Positions 47,770 to 56,386 of a DNA stretch of 64,000 bases are shown piece by piece. Position numbers and translations under genes: made by a program. How positions within the stretch are numbered: position 1 is the stretch's first letter; every line of letters starts with the position of its first letter. The DNA is taken from NCBI GenBank assembly GCA_035995025.1, contig DASYKY010000021.1, positions 1 to 64,000 of the forward strand. Reading direction: 5' to 3'. Below the pieces are notes generated by a model. The model saw nothing but the letters and a program-made list of their open reading frames with translations, was not told the DNA's origin and did no database searches. The DNA is from Actinophytocola sp035995025 (GTDB taxonomy: Bacteria > Actinomycetota > Actinomycetes > Mycobacteriales > Pseudonocardiaceae).

Positions 47770-50601
47770 CTAGCGGGTGATCGTGAACGTGTCGATGTCG
47801 AACAGCGAGCCGGCCCCGCCGCTGAACGTGAGGAACAGCGGGCCGCTCGCCGAGCCGGAAAGTGCCGTGGAGATGTTCTGGAACGTCTCCCAGTTACCGG
47901 TGACCGGCACGCTCATCGAGCCGAGCACGGTCCCGGTGGCCGAGCCGGACCGCACCTGGATCGTGCCGCCCGCGCCCGCCGAGGAGATCCTGGCGGAGAA
48001 CGAGCGTGCGCCCGCGGTGCTCACCGACGAGTACCCGGTCCAGTCGCCGTTCTCGATGTAGCCGAGGGTGAAGCCGCCGCTGGCCCCGGCGTGTCCGGCC
48101 GCCTGCACCCCGGACTGCGAGGTGAACGCCTCGCCCTCGACCGTCGTCGACGCGGCGCCGCCCGTGGCGAAGGTGAACGTGTCGAGGTCGAACAGGTTGC
48201 CCTGGCCGGTGACGCCCTTGAACACCAGGAACAGTGTCGTGGTGCCCGACGGCGCGCCTCCCAGGTTCGCCGACACGTTCGCGAAGGTGTCCCAGCTGCC
48301 GGTCGGCGTCACCGCGACGCTGCCGAGCAGCGTGCCGGTCGCCGACCCCGCCCGCACCTCGAGCGTGCCACCCGGCCCGGCCGAGGACACCCGCGCGGTG
48401 ATCGACGTGGCATTGCCCAGCGCGTAGGGCTGGAAGGAGATCCAGTCGCCGTTGTCGGTGAACCCGACGGTCTGGCCGCCCTCCGCCCCGGCGTGCGCGG
48501 CCGGCTGGATGCCTTGCTGTGCCGCGAAGTGCTCGGCCTGACGGTGCCGCGGCTGTAGCTTGTGGACGTTGTGCGTGGTCAGCCCGCCGTTGTCGGTGTA
48601 CTCGGCGTCGAACACGCCGAACACGTTCGCCGCCGGGTCGTGCTCGCCGTCGACCGGCACCGCGATCGAGCCGCTGCACCCGGTCTTCTGGGTGATCTGG
48701 TGCTGGTGCTGGTCGTGCCCGAGCAGGTAGGTGACCTTCACCCGCGCGCAGTCGATCGTGCCGTCCTCCGGGTCGGTCACGCTCACCTGGAACGGCACGG
48801 TGTCACCGAAGGAGAACAGCTGCCCGTCCACCGGGGCCTGCAGTGTCACCTGTGGCGCGGTGTTGCCGACGCTGACCTGCACGTCCGCCGAGCCGGTCAG
48901 CCCGCCGGGGTCGGTCACGGTCAGCGTCGCGGTGTAGTTGCCGTTGGTGGTGTAGGTGTGGCTCGGGTTGGCCGCGGTGGAGGTGGCGCCGTCGCCGAAG
49001 GTCCAGCGGTAGCTCAGCGCGCCGCCCTCGGGGTCGGAGCTGCCGGCCGAGGAGAACGTGACGGCGAGCGGGCCCGGCCCGGAGGTCGGCGTGCCGCTCG
49101 CGTGCGCGACCGGGTTGCGGTTCTGGCTCGCCAGGTACTCGACGCGCCACAGCGCCTGGTTGTTCGAGCCGGTGCCGTAGTCGAGCACGTAGAGCGCGCC
49201 GTCTGGCCCGAAGGCCATGTCCATCACCTGGGTGCCGGTCCACGGGAACGCCCCGATGTCGCCGACGCCGCCGCTGCCGGTCACCTCGATCGCCTTGATC
49301 CACTGGCGGCCGTACTCGCCGGCGAAGAACCGGCCGGACAGCGACTGAGGGAACTTCACCGCGGAGTTGAGGTTCGGGTCGAAGCGGTAGACCGGACCGC
49401 CCATCGGCGACTCCGAGCCGCCGCCGAACTCCGGCGGGGTGCCCGCGTCGCCGCCGTAGCGGATCCACGCCGGTTTGGCCGCCGGCAGCGTGGTCTGGCC
49501 GGTGTTGCGGAACGAGTTGTTCGTCGGCCCGCCCCCGCAGTTGTACCTCGCGCCGGACGGTCCACTCGGGAACGTGAACTCGTTGTAGGTCTCGTCGGTC
49601 GTGTTGGTGCCGGTGCAGTAGGGCCAGCCGAAGTTGCCCGGCCCGGTGATCCGGTCGAACTCGACCTGGCCGCCCGGCCCGCGGCTCGGGTTCGACCCGC
49701 CCGCGTCCGGCCCGTAGTCGCCGAGGTAGACGATCCCGGTGGCCTTGTCCACGCTCATCCGGAACGGGTTGCGGAAGCCCATCGCGTAGATCTCCGGGCG
49801 GGTGTTCGCCGTGCCGGGCGCGAACAGGTTGCCGGACGGGACCGTGTAGGTGCCGTCGGCCTGCGGGTGGATGCGCAGCAGCTTGCCGCGCAGGTCGTTG
49901 GTGTTGCCCGCGGAGCGCTGCGCGTCGAACTGCGGGTTGCGGTTGGTGCGCTCGTCGATCGGGGCGTAGCTGTCGGACTGGAACGGGTTCGTGTCGTCGC
50001 CCGTGGTCAGGTACAGGTTGCCCGCCGCGTCGAAGTCGAGGTCGCCGCCGACGTGGCAGCACTGGCCGCGGTCGTTGGCCACCCGCAGGACGACCTTCTC
50101 GCTCGCCATGTCCAGCGTGCGGTCGGTCTTCAGCACGAACCGGGACAGGTGCAGCTCGCCTTTGAACCGGTCCCAGTCCGCCTGGGTGCCCTCGGTCGGC
50201 GCGTCACCGTCCGGTGTGGACAGACGGGGCGAGTAGTACAGGTAGACGAACCGGTTGGTGGCGAAGTTCGGGTCCGCGGCGACGCCCTGCAGGCCCTCCT
50301 CGTCGTGGGTGTAGACGTCGAGCCGGCCGGCGACCGAGGTGTTGCCCGCGGCGTCGGTGACCCGGACCGTGCCGTCCCGGGCGGTGTGGACCACCGACCG
50401 GTCGGGCAGCACGGCGAGCGACATCGCCTCGCCGAGCTCGGCCGCTCCGCTGGCGAGCGACACCTGCTGGTAGTCCCCGGGCGGGATGACCGAGCCGGCC
50501 TGCGCGGCCGGCGGCACCACCGCCATCGCGCCGACCAGGATGGCGGCGACCAGAAGGGGTCTCCGCCTGAGCTGGCGCCGTCGGGCGCCGTCGTACGTCA
50601 T
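47770..50601 (-). CDS. Secreted PQQ-type sugar dehydrogenase with PKD and two CBM6 modules
   Basis: 943 aa. Signal peptide about 1-36. A six-bladed soluble glucose/sorbosone dehydrogenase-like propeller (about 40-500): GLQGVAADPNFATNRFVYLY, GQCCHVGGDLDFDAAGNLYL, YAMGFRNPFRMSVD and PDGALYVLDYGTG. A PKD domain (about 505-590, YRWTFGDGATSTAANPSHTY) and an Ig-like segment follow, then two CBM6-like modules (about 690-810 and 815-943) each with the EAFTSQSGVQ/AGASGGFTLGYIENGDW pattern. Likely oxidises sugars bound outside the cell. First gene of an operon with the ThuA gene. Confidence 0.88.
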   Translation of the reverse strand: MTYDGARRRQLRRRPLLVAAILVGAMAVVPPAAQAGSVIPPGDYQQVSLASGAAELGEAMSLAVLPDRSVVHTARDGTVRVTDAAGNTSVAGRLDVYTHDEEGLQGVAADPNFATNRFVYLYYSPRLSTPDGDAPTEGTQADWDRFKGELHLSRFVLKTDRTLDMASEKVVLRVANDRGQCCHVGGDLDFDAAGNLYLTTGDDTNPFQSDSYAPIDERTNRNPQFDAQRSAGNTNDLRGKLLRIHPQADGTYTVPSGNLFAPGTANTRPEIYAMGFRNPFRMSVDKATGIVYLGDYGPDAGGSNPSRGPGGQVEFDRITGPGNFGWPYCTGTNTTDETYNEFTFPSGPSGARYNCGGGPTNNSFRNTGQTTLPAAKPAWIRYGGDAGTPPEFGGGSESPMGGPVYRFDPNLNSAVKFPQSLSGRFFAGEYGRQWIKAIEVTGSGGVGDIGAFPWTGTQVMDMAFGPDGALYVLDYGTGSNNQALWRVEYLASQNRNPVAHASGTPTSGPGPLAVTFSSAGSSDPEGGALSYRWTFGDGATSTAANPSHTYTTNGNYTATLTVTDPGGLTGSADVQVSVGNTAPQVTLQAPVDGQLFSFGDTVPFQVSVTDPEDGTIDCARVKVTYLLGHDQHQHQITQKTGCSGSIAVPVDGEHDPAANVFGVFDAEYTDNGGLTTHNVHKLQPRHRQAEHFAAQQGIQPAAHAGAEGGQTVGFTDNGDWISFQPYALGNATSITARVSSAGPGGTLEVRAGSATGTLLGSVAVTPTGSWDTFANVSANLGGAPSGTTTLFLVFKGVTGQGNLFDLDTFTFATGGAASTTVEGEAFTSQSGVQAAGHAGASGGFTLGYIENGDWTGYSSVSTAGARSFSARISSAGAGGTIQVRSGSATGTVLGSMSVPVTGNWETFQNISTALSGSASGPLFLTFSGGAGSLFDIDTFTITR

Positions 50602-50670
50602 GGTTGTGCTCCCTCGCGATTGATCGGATCTCCATGGAAATGCAGGGTTACCTTGATCGATCCGTGTGGG

Positions 50671-50684
50671 AGGTTGCGCAACCT
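50671..50684. promoter_or_regulatory. Palindrome upstream of the sugar dehydrogenase operon
   Basis: AGGTTGCGCAACCT is a perfect 14-bp palindrome 70 bp before the dehydrogenase start, a typical place and shape for a LacI- or ROK-type operator. The 9-mer CGCAACCTT (50677-50685) recurs at 57528-57536 in the ROK/isomerase intergenic region, hinting at one shared regulator. Confidence 0.55.
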
Positions 50685-50831
50685 TACGTCAGATCTTTCA
50701 CGGTTAGCTCATCGGTGTCAAGATTTTTCGCGCCAGTGCTTGACTTTTGCACCGGGTGCTCGCTGAGGGTTTACTGAAGAAGGTTCCGGTTCGCTGGCTC
50801 GCGGATGATCGGGTCGAACATGATCTGGGCC

Positions 50832-52139
50832 ATGGTCGAAGTCAACGAACGGAGCGCGGTGCGCCGGCTCTACGACAGGTTCGGCTTCGGCGCCAGGCCC
50901 GGGGACCTGGATCAGTCCTTCGCCCAGGCGCTCGACAAGCTGCTCACCGCCCCGCCGGGTGGTGACGCGCCGGCTCCACCGAACCTGCCGCCGCCACCCA
51001 GGCCCGAGAGGCCCGGCAAGGGCGAGAAGCCGGACAAGGAAGAGAAGAAGAAGGCCAACAAGGCCCGCGCCGCGCAGCAGAAGCAGCTCGTCGGGTGGTG
51101 GCTGGACCGGATGGTGGCGGTCGACGTCGCCACCGCCGAGCGGCTGACCTGGTTCTGGCACGGTCACTTCGCGACCAGCGCGCAGAAGGTCAAGATCGCC
51201 GCGCTGATGCTGCGCCAGAACGAGACCCTCCGCAGGCTCGGCATGGGCAGCTTCACCCCGCTGGCGCACGCCATGATCGTCGACCCGGCGATGATCGTCT
51301 GGCTCGACGGCAACGACAACAAGGTCGGCGCCGCCAACGAGAACCTCGCGCGGGAGTTCATGGAGCTGTTCGCGCTCGGCGTGGGCCACTACTCCGAGGA
51401 CGACGTCCGCGAGGTGGCCAGGGCACTCACCGGCTGGACGATCGACAAGCACACCGGCGCGGCGAAGTACGTGGCGAAGCGGCACGACGACAAGCCACAG
51501 ACGATCTTCGGCAAGAGCGACGACTACAACGCCGACTCGTTCGTCGACCTCGTGCTCGGCCGCGAGGAGTCGGCGCCGTTCGTGGTCGGCCGGATGTGGA
51601 ACCGGCTGGTGTCGCCGACCCCGCCCGACGATCAGGCGCGCGACCGGATCCTCGAGGCGTACGGCCCGAACCGCGACATCAGGGCCACGCTCCGCGCGAT
51701 GGCGAGCGAGCCCGCGTTCCGCGACGAGAAGACGGCGCTGGTCAAGCAGCCGGTGGAGTGGCTGGTCGGGCTGATGCGGGCGCTCGGCGTACGGCCGTCC
51801 GCGCTCGACGAGAAGGTCCAGGCGAAGCTCTACAAAGGACTGATGGGGCTCGGGCAGGTGCCGTTCCGGCCGCCGAGCGTCGGTGGCTGGCCCTCCGGCG
51901 CGTCCTGGCTGACCACGGCGGCCGGCCTCACCCGGCTCAAGGTCGCCCAGGCGGTCGTCGAGCACGCGAAGCTGGACCCGCTGACCCAGAGCAAGGACCG
52001 GGTGGAGGGCGCGCGCGAGCTGCTCGCCGTCGACGTCTGGTCGGACCGCACCCGCGCGGCACTGCAGAAGGTCGGCGGGGACCCAGCCAAGGTGGCCGCC
52101 CTCGCGGCGTGCGCACCGGAATACGTGGTGAGCCGATGA
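50832..52139 (+). CDS. DUF1800 family protein
   Basis: 435 aa. DUF1800 hallmarks: AVRRLYDRFGFGARPGDLDQ, RLTWFWHGHFATSAQKVK, NENLAREFMELFALGVGHYS, VARALTGWTID and WNRLVSPTP. A Pro/Lys-rich linker (about 43-75, KGEKPDKEEKKKANKARAA) replaces part of the N-terminal domain. No signal peptide. The stop is ATGA-coupled to the Tat-exported DUF1501 partner, so it may be carried out with it. Function unknown. Start uncertain: ATG 50832 or 50820. Confidence 0.88.
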   Translation: MVEVNERSAVRRLYDRFGFGARPGDLDQSFAQALDKLLTAPPGGDAPAPPNLPPPPRPERPGKGEKPDKEEKKKANKARAAQQKQLVGWWLDRMVAVDVATAERLTWFWHGHFATSAQKVKIAALMLRQNETLRRLGMGSFTPLAHAMIVDPAMIVWLDGNDNKVGAANENLAREFMELFALGVGHYSEDDVREVARALTGWTIDKHTGAAKYVAKRHDDKPQTIFGKSDDYNADSFVDLVLGREESAPFVVGRMWNRLVSPTPPDDQARDRILEAYGPNRDIRATLRAMASEPAFRDEKTALVKQPVEWLVGLMRALGVRPSALDEKVQAKLYKGLMGLGQVPFRPPSVGGWPSGASWLTTAAGLTRLKVAQAVVEHAKLDPLTQSKDRVEGARELLAVDVWSDRTRAALQKVGGDPAKVAALAACAPEYVVSR

Positions 52140-53401
52140 ACGACCACCTGAACCCGTTGACCCGCAGGCGGTTCCTGACCTGGTCGGGAGTTGCCGCGGC
52201 CGGCGCACTCGCCACCGTCGGGGCCACCCAGGTCGACTGGGACAACCTGATGTCCGCGGCCTCCGACGACCCGCTCGACCCGGACGCCGGTGTGCTCGTC
52301 GTGCTCACGCTCTACGGCGGCAACGACGGGCTGAACACCGTCGTGCCGGCCTCGGACAACGCGTACCAGGACGCCCGGCCGGACCTCGCCTACAAGCCCG
52401 GCGAGGTGCTCGACCTCGGTGAGAACCTGGGCCTCAACCCGGGCATGAAGGGTATGAAGGGCCTGTGGGACGACGGCAAGCTGGCGGTCGTGCGGGGCGT
52501 CGGCTACCCGAAGCCCGACCACAGCCATTTCCGCTCGATGGGCATCTGGCAGACCGGCTCGCCCGACACCCCCATACCGACCGGCTGGCTCGGCCGCTGG
52601 CTCGACGTCACCGACGGCAACCCCCTGCACGCGCTGGCCATCGACCCGGTGCTGCCGCCGCTTTTCGCGGGGGAGAAGACCGCAGCGGCCTCGCTGCCGG
52701 CCGGCGGGCTGGTGCTGCCGAAGGGTGATCTCGGCGAGGGGTTCGCCGCGCTCGGCGCCGCCTCGGACGGCGAGGAGCACTGGCAGGCGGCCGCCGCCCG
52801 CTCGATCACCGACCTGCACAACGCGGCGAAGACGCTGGGCGGCGCGGTGCACGGGCCCGACGGCGAGGACAAGGATCAGGACGAGGAGCGCGACAAGGGT
52901 GCGTCGGCGGGCGGCAACAGCGGCCTGGCCGCGCAGCTGGACGTGGTGGCGCGGCTCATCGAGGCGGGCGTGCCGACGCGGGCGTACTCGGTGTCGCTCG
53001 GCGGTTTCGACACCCACGCCGACGAGCGCGGCACCCAGGAACGGCTGCTGACCGAGCTGGACACCGCGCTGACCCCGTTCGCCAAGCGGCTGGCCGCCAC
53101 CGACCGCGGCAAGCAGGCCGTCGTGCTGGTGTACTCGGAGTTCGGCCGCCGGGTGAAGGGCAACGCGAGCGACGGCACCGACCACGGCACGGCCGGCCCG
53201 GTGTTCGTGCTGGGCGACCGGGTGCACGGCGGGTTCTTCGGCGACCAGCCGAGCCTGACAGACCTGGACGAAGACGACCTCAAGTCCACGACGGACTTCC
53301 GCGACGTGTACGCCTCGATGCTCACCGACGTGCTCGGCGCGGACCCGGGCCAGATCCTCGACGGCCACACACAAAAGGTCGACGGCCTCGTCAACACCTA
53401 A
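52136..53401 (+). CDS. DUF1501 family protein, Tat-exported
   Basis: 421 aa. Tat signal LTRRRFLTWSGVAAAGALA at the N-terminus. The DUF1501 core (alkaline-phosphatase-like fold) has LVVLTLYGGNDGLNTVVP, SHFRSMGIWQTGSPD, LGGFDTHADERGTQ, YSEFGRRVKGNASDGTDHGT and DFRDVYASMLTDVLG. The His/Asp/Glu residues in these blocks are candidate metal ligands. An acidic loop (about 240-256, DGEDKDQDEERDKG) is opposite in charge to the basic linker of the DUF1800 partner. ATG overlaps the partner stop. Confidence 0.9.
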   Translation: MNDHLNPLTRRRFLTWSGVAAAGALATVGATQVDWDNLMSAASDDPLDPDAGVLVVLTLYGGNDGLNTVVPASDNAYQDARPDLAYKPGEVLDLGENLGLNPGMKGMKGLWDDGKLAVVRGVGYPKPDHSHFRSMGIWQTGSPDTPIPTGWLGRWLDVTDGNPLHALAIDPVLPPLFAGEKTAAASLPAGGLVLPKGDLGEGFAALGAASDGEEHWQAAAARSITDLHNAAKTLGGAVHGPDGEDKDQDEERDKGASAGGNSGLAAQLDVVARLIEAGVPTRAYSVSLGGFDTHADERGTQERLLTELDTALTPFAKRLAATDRGKQAVVLVYSEFGRRVKGNASDGTDHGTAGPVFVLGDRVHGGFFGDQPSLTDLDEDDLKSTTDFRDVYASMLTDVLGADPGQILDGHTQKVDGLVNT

Positions 53402-53410
53402 GAACGCCGC

Positions 53411-53605
53411 GAGTCCAACACTAAGCGCCGGCGAGTCCAACACTCAGCGCGTCGCGAGTCACGCTCGGCGCGTCGCGAGTCGAACGCTCGGCGCGGGTGA
53501 GTCCAACGTTCGGCGTGTCGCGAGTCGGCGCGCGCGGGTCGGTACCGGAGCGTTGGACACGCTGGATCGGAGCGTTGGACTCGCCGGACCGGAGCGTTGG
53601 ACTCG
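53411..53605. repeat. 22-bp-period GAGTCCAAC array that inverts midway
   Basis: GAGTC occurs at 53411, 53433, 53456, 53477, 53499 and 53522 (spacings 22, 23, 21, 22, 23), mostly as GAGTCCAACRYTCGGCGYG. After 53540 the opposite orientation appears: GTTGGAC at 53552, 53574 and 53596, as CGGAGCGTTGGACTCGC. It fills the gap between two convergent genes. RNA from either side could form GAGTCCAAC/GTTGGACTC hairpins, so it may serve as a bidirectional terminator. Not a CRISPR array: no unique spacers and no cas genes. Confidence 0.9.
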
Positions 53606-53625
53606 CGAGGTGTGGTAGGCCCCGG

Positions 53626-54993
53626 TCAGGGCAGGGTCAGCTCGAAGGCGGCGCCGCGCTGACCGTCGGCGCGGGCGTGGCAGCGCAGGTCGCCGCCGTG
53701 GGCGCGGGCGATGCCGCGGGCGATCGCCAGCCCCAGCCCGGCGCCACCTCGCGAGGCCTCCTGGGCCTTCTGCCGCGGGGTGTCCTGTGTGGACTTCCGG
53801 CCGCGGGCGGCGTCGAGGCGGACCAGCCGGTCGAAGATCCGGTCGCGGTCCCGCTCGGGCACGCCCGGCCCGGAGTCGGTCACCAGCAGGCGCGCCGGGC
53901 CCGCGCGGTGGACGGCGATGGTGAGCGTGCCGCTGCCGTCCATCGCGCGGCGGGCGTTGTCGGTCAGGTTCGTCAGGATCTGGGTGAGCCGGTCCGCGTC
54001 GCCGGACACCCATACGTGCTCGCCGTTCAGCTCGACCGCGACGTCCGGGGCCACCAGCCGCACCCGCTCCAGCTGCGTACCGGCGAGCGCCCGCAGGTCG
54101 ACCGGCTCGCTGCGCAGCGTCAGCCCCGCGTCGATGCGGGCTAGGTCCAGCAGGTCGTCCACCAGGTGGCTCGCCCGATCCGACTCGCGCACCAGCAGCA
54201 TCGAGAGCCGCTCGCGCCGTGCCGGGTCCCGCTCGGCCACCACCGCCTCCGCGGCCGCCCGCACGCCCGCGATCGGCGTGCGCAGCTCGTGTGCCGCGTC
54301 GGCGACGAACAGGCGGGTGCGCTCCTCGGAGGCGCGGGCCGTCCGCTCGGCGCCCTCCAGGGCGTCCAGCATCTCGTCGAACGCCGACGCCGCCCTGCCC
54401 AGCTCGGTGTCCGGTTTGGACGGTCGGAGCCGTCCACCGCGCCGGCCGCCCGCGATCGCGCGGGCCAGGCCCGTCATGGCGTCGAGCGGGGACAGTGCGA
54501 CCCGGATGCCGACGAACAGGCCGAGCGCGGTCAGCGCCAGCGCGGCGACGCCCGCGATGACCAGCACCCGCTGCAGGGTCCGCTGCGCGCCGGACAACAG
54601 CTGCGTGTCGGCGCTGATCACGAGCCGCGCGCCGTCGATCCGCTCCGGGCCGCTCAGCCGGGCCCGCGCCAGCCGCAGGTCGCCGCTCTTCGCCGGCTGC
54701 GCGCCGACCAGCTCGCCGGACGGCAGCCGCAGCGACACCCGCAGCCCGGGCGCGTCCACCCGCCGCACCAGGGTGTCCGGGGCGACGTTCTGCCTGGCCA
54801 GCTGCTTGGCGAGCTGCACCCGGCCGGCCAGCAGCGCGTTGAGGCTGCGTTCGGCCTGCGCGGTGAACACGGCGTTGACGGCCAGCCCGGCGGCCACCAG
54901 GACCACGCCCAGCACGCCGAGCGCGGTGAGCGTGACCCGGCGGCGCAGCGACGTCGTGCGTGTGGTCGTGCCTGGGGTCGTGTGGGTGCTCAT
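53626..54993 (-). CDS. OmpR-class sensor histidine kinase
   Basis: 455 aa. Two membrane helices (about 20-42 and 145-168) enclose an extracytoplasmic sensor of about 100 residues. HAMP follows (LSPLDAMTGLARAIAGG), then the H box ADAAHELRTPIAGVRAAAEA with the phosphoacceptor His, N box LTNLTDNARRAMD, G1 VTDSGPGVPERDRDRIFDRL and G2 GAGLGLAIARGIARAHGG. An unusual insert (RGRKSTQDTPRQKAQEASR) sits between G1 and G2 in the ATP lid. ATG 54993 overlaps the regulator stop (ATGA). Confidence 0.93.
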   Translation of the reverse strand: MSTHTTPGTTTRTTSLRRRVTLTALGVLGVVLVAAGLAVNAVFTAQAERSLNALLAGRVQLAKQLARQNVAPDTLVRRVDAPGLRVSLRLPSGELVGAQPAKSGDLRLARARLSGPERIDGARLVISADTQLLSGAQRTLQRVLVIAGVAALALTALGLFVGIRVALSPLDAMTGLARAIAGGRRGGRLRPSKPDTELGRAASAFDEMLDALEGAERTARASEERTRLFVADAAHELRTPIAGVRAAAEAVVAERDPARRERLSMLLVRESDRASHLVDDLLDLARIDAGLTLRSEPVDLRALAGTQLERVRLVAPDVAVELNGEHVWVSGDADRLTQILTNLTDNARRAMDGSGTLTIAVHRAGPARLLVTDSGPGVPERDRDRIFDRLVRLDAARGRKSTQDTPRQKAQEASRGGAGLGLAIARGIARAHGGDLRCHARADGQRGAAFELTLP

Positions 54994-55664
54994 CCGGGCT
55001 CGTCCCGCAGCACGTACCCGCGGCCGCGCACGGTGTGCAGCTGGCGCGGGCCGCGCTCCTCGAGCTTGCGGCGCAGCGCGCTGATGTGCACCTCCACCAG
55101 GTTCGCCGCGTAGTCGTCGTAGCCCCACACCGCGGCGAGCAGCTGCGCCTTGCCGACCACGCGGTCGCGGCGGCGGGCGAGGTGGACGAGCAGCCGCAGC
55201 TCGGTGGCGGTCAGCTCGATCGGCACGCCGCCGCGGTGCACGACGCCGGCGTCCGCGTCGATGACCAGGTCGCCGACCTCGATGACCGGCTGCGTGCGGC
55301 CGAGCCTGCGCAGCACGGCCTCCACCCGTGCCACGAGCTCGGCCAGCACGAACGGCTTGACCACGTAGTCGTCGGCGCCGCCGCCGAGCCCGCGCAGCCG
55401 GTCGTCGACTGCGTCGCGCGCGGTGAGCAGGACGACCCCGACCGCCGAGTGCCGGCGGATCACCTCCAGCAGCGCGAACCCGTCGCGGCCGGGCAGCATC
55501 ACGTCGAGCACGACGATGTCCGGCCGGAACGTCGCCAGCTGCGGCTCGAGGTCGCTGCCGTCGGGGCGGCCGAGCACGGTGTGGCCGGCCTCGGCGAGCG
55601 CGGACTCCACCGAGAGCCGAATGGCCTCGGAGTCCTCGACGATCATGACCCGCGCCGCGTCCAC
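54990..55664 (-). CDS. OmpR/PhoB-family response regulator
   Basis: 224 aa. Receiver: VMIVEDSEAIR (acidic pocket), phosphoacceptor Asp in DIVVLDVMLPGRDGF, Thr in VVLLTARDAV, Lys in YVVKPF. Winged-helix DNA-binding domain: TATELRLLVHLARRRDRVVG, then ANLVEVHISALRRKLE and VRGRGYVL. GTG 55664 chosen since the receiver begins at once; the longer frame upstream lacks coding character. Co-transcribed with the kinase. Confidence 0.94.
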   Translation of the reverse strand: MDAARVMIVEDSEAIRLSVESALAEAGHTVLGRPDGSDLEPQLATFRPDIVVLDVMLPGRDGFALLEVIRRHSAVGVVLLTARDAVDDRLRGLGGGADDYVVKPFVLAELVARVEAVLRRLGRTQPVIEVGDLVIDADAGVVHRGGVPIELTATELRLLVHLARRRDRVVGKAQLLAAVWGYDDYAANLVEVHISALRRKLEERGPRQLHTVRGRGYVLRDEPG

Positions 55665-55777
55665 GCGATCATTGTCCCTGTAGCCGGACGTGCGGATGTC
55701 ACTCGGGTGGAGTACACACCGTGCAGGGATTTCTCTGAGTGAATTTACCGTGACCCAACCGAAACGCGGCGACTCGA

Positions 55778-55801
55778 AATGAATCGCGTTCACGATTCAT
55801 T
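55778..55801. promoter_or_regulatory. Inverted repeat in the AT-richer divergent promoter
   Basis: AATGAATCG (55778-55786) and CGATTCATT (55793-55801) are exact complements separated by 6 bp. They lie 114 bp upstream of the response regulator and 141 bp upstream of the small membrane protein gene. This 278-bp gap (55665-55942) is the lowest-GC part of the neighbourhood. Possible site for the adjacent OmpR regulator, though such sites are usually direct repeats. Confidence 0.55.
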
Positions 55802-55942
55802 CGGCGTTCTCACCTAGTGTCACCGTATTCGGGCAATTTCTCCCGGATCGGCTACCGATCGTAGCGAATTCTCGTCGTTATCGTCGGTAACGGGAACCTC
55901 GCTGAGCGCGATCGAATGTCCATAGTGGTCAGGGGAGAATCC

Positions 55943-56386
55943 ATGCGCACAGTATTCAGAACGCCAGTCGTACACCCGTTTCGCCTCGCCAGCCGACCCG
56001 CGAATCTCCTTGTGGGACTGGGAGTCGTGAGCCTCGCGGGGGCGCTCGCCACATGGCGTGGCGCGCCGCCGGCGGTCGTGGTCTCGATCGGGGTGATCCT
56101 GCTTGTCGTCGTGGTGGCGGGCGCCGCCCGGGGCTCGCTACAACGCGCGTCCACGCGGATCGACACCATTCTTCGTGAGGAACTCGGGCCGGAATGTGTA
56201 TCCGATAGAGAATTGCCGGAACACTCCTCGATTCCCGCGCAGGGCGGTTCAGCGGTCGAGGAGCGCGTCGAGCTGGAAAGGCGACAGGGCATGGTCGATG
56301 ACCATCGTCGCCGCGCCGATCACGCCCGCCCGGTCGCCCGCGCGGGACTGGACGATGCGCAGCTCAGTGGTGGCCAGTGGCAGTGA
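55943..56386 (+). CDS. Small two-helix membrane protein, 3' end uncertain
   Basis: Up to 147 aa. AGGGGAG precedes ATG 55943. Two hydrophobic segments (LASRPANLLVGLGVVSLAG and VVVSIGVILLVVVVAGAARG) are followed by a helical tail (RIDTILREELGPECVSD). From about 56249 the frame lies antisense to the ROK gene for 138 bp and looks non-coding there, so the true protein may have been shortened, or the stop lost by mutation. Family not recognised. Confidence 0.6.
   Translation: MRTVFRTPVVHPFRLASRPANLLVGLGVVSLAGALATWRGAPPAVVVSIGVILLVVVVAGAARGSLQRASTRIDTILREELGPECVSDRELPEHSSIPAQGGSAVEERVELERRQGMVDDHRRRADHARPVARAGLDDAQLSGGQWQ

Noticed and set aside
53411..53605. CRISPR array.
   Set aside because: Period of 22 bp leaves no room for spacers, units diverge gradually, orientation inverts, and no cas genes are present.
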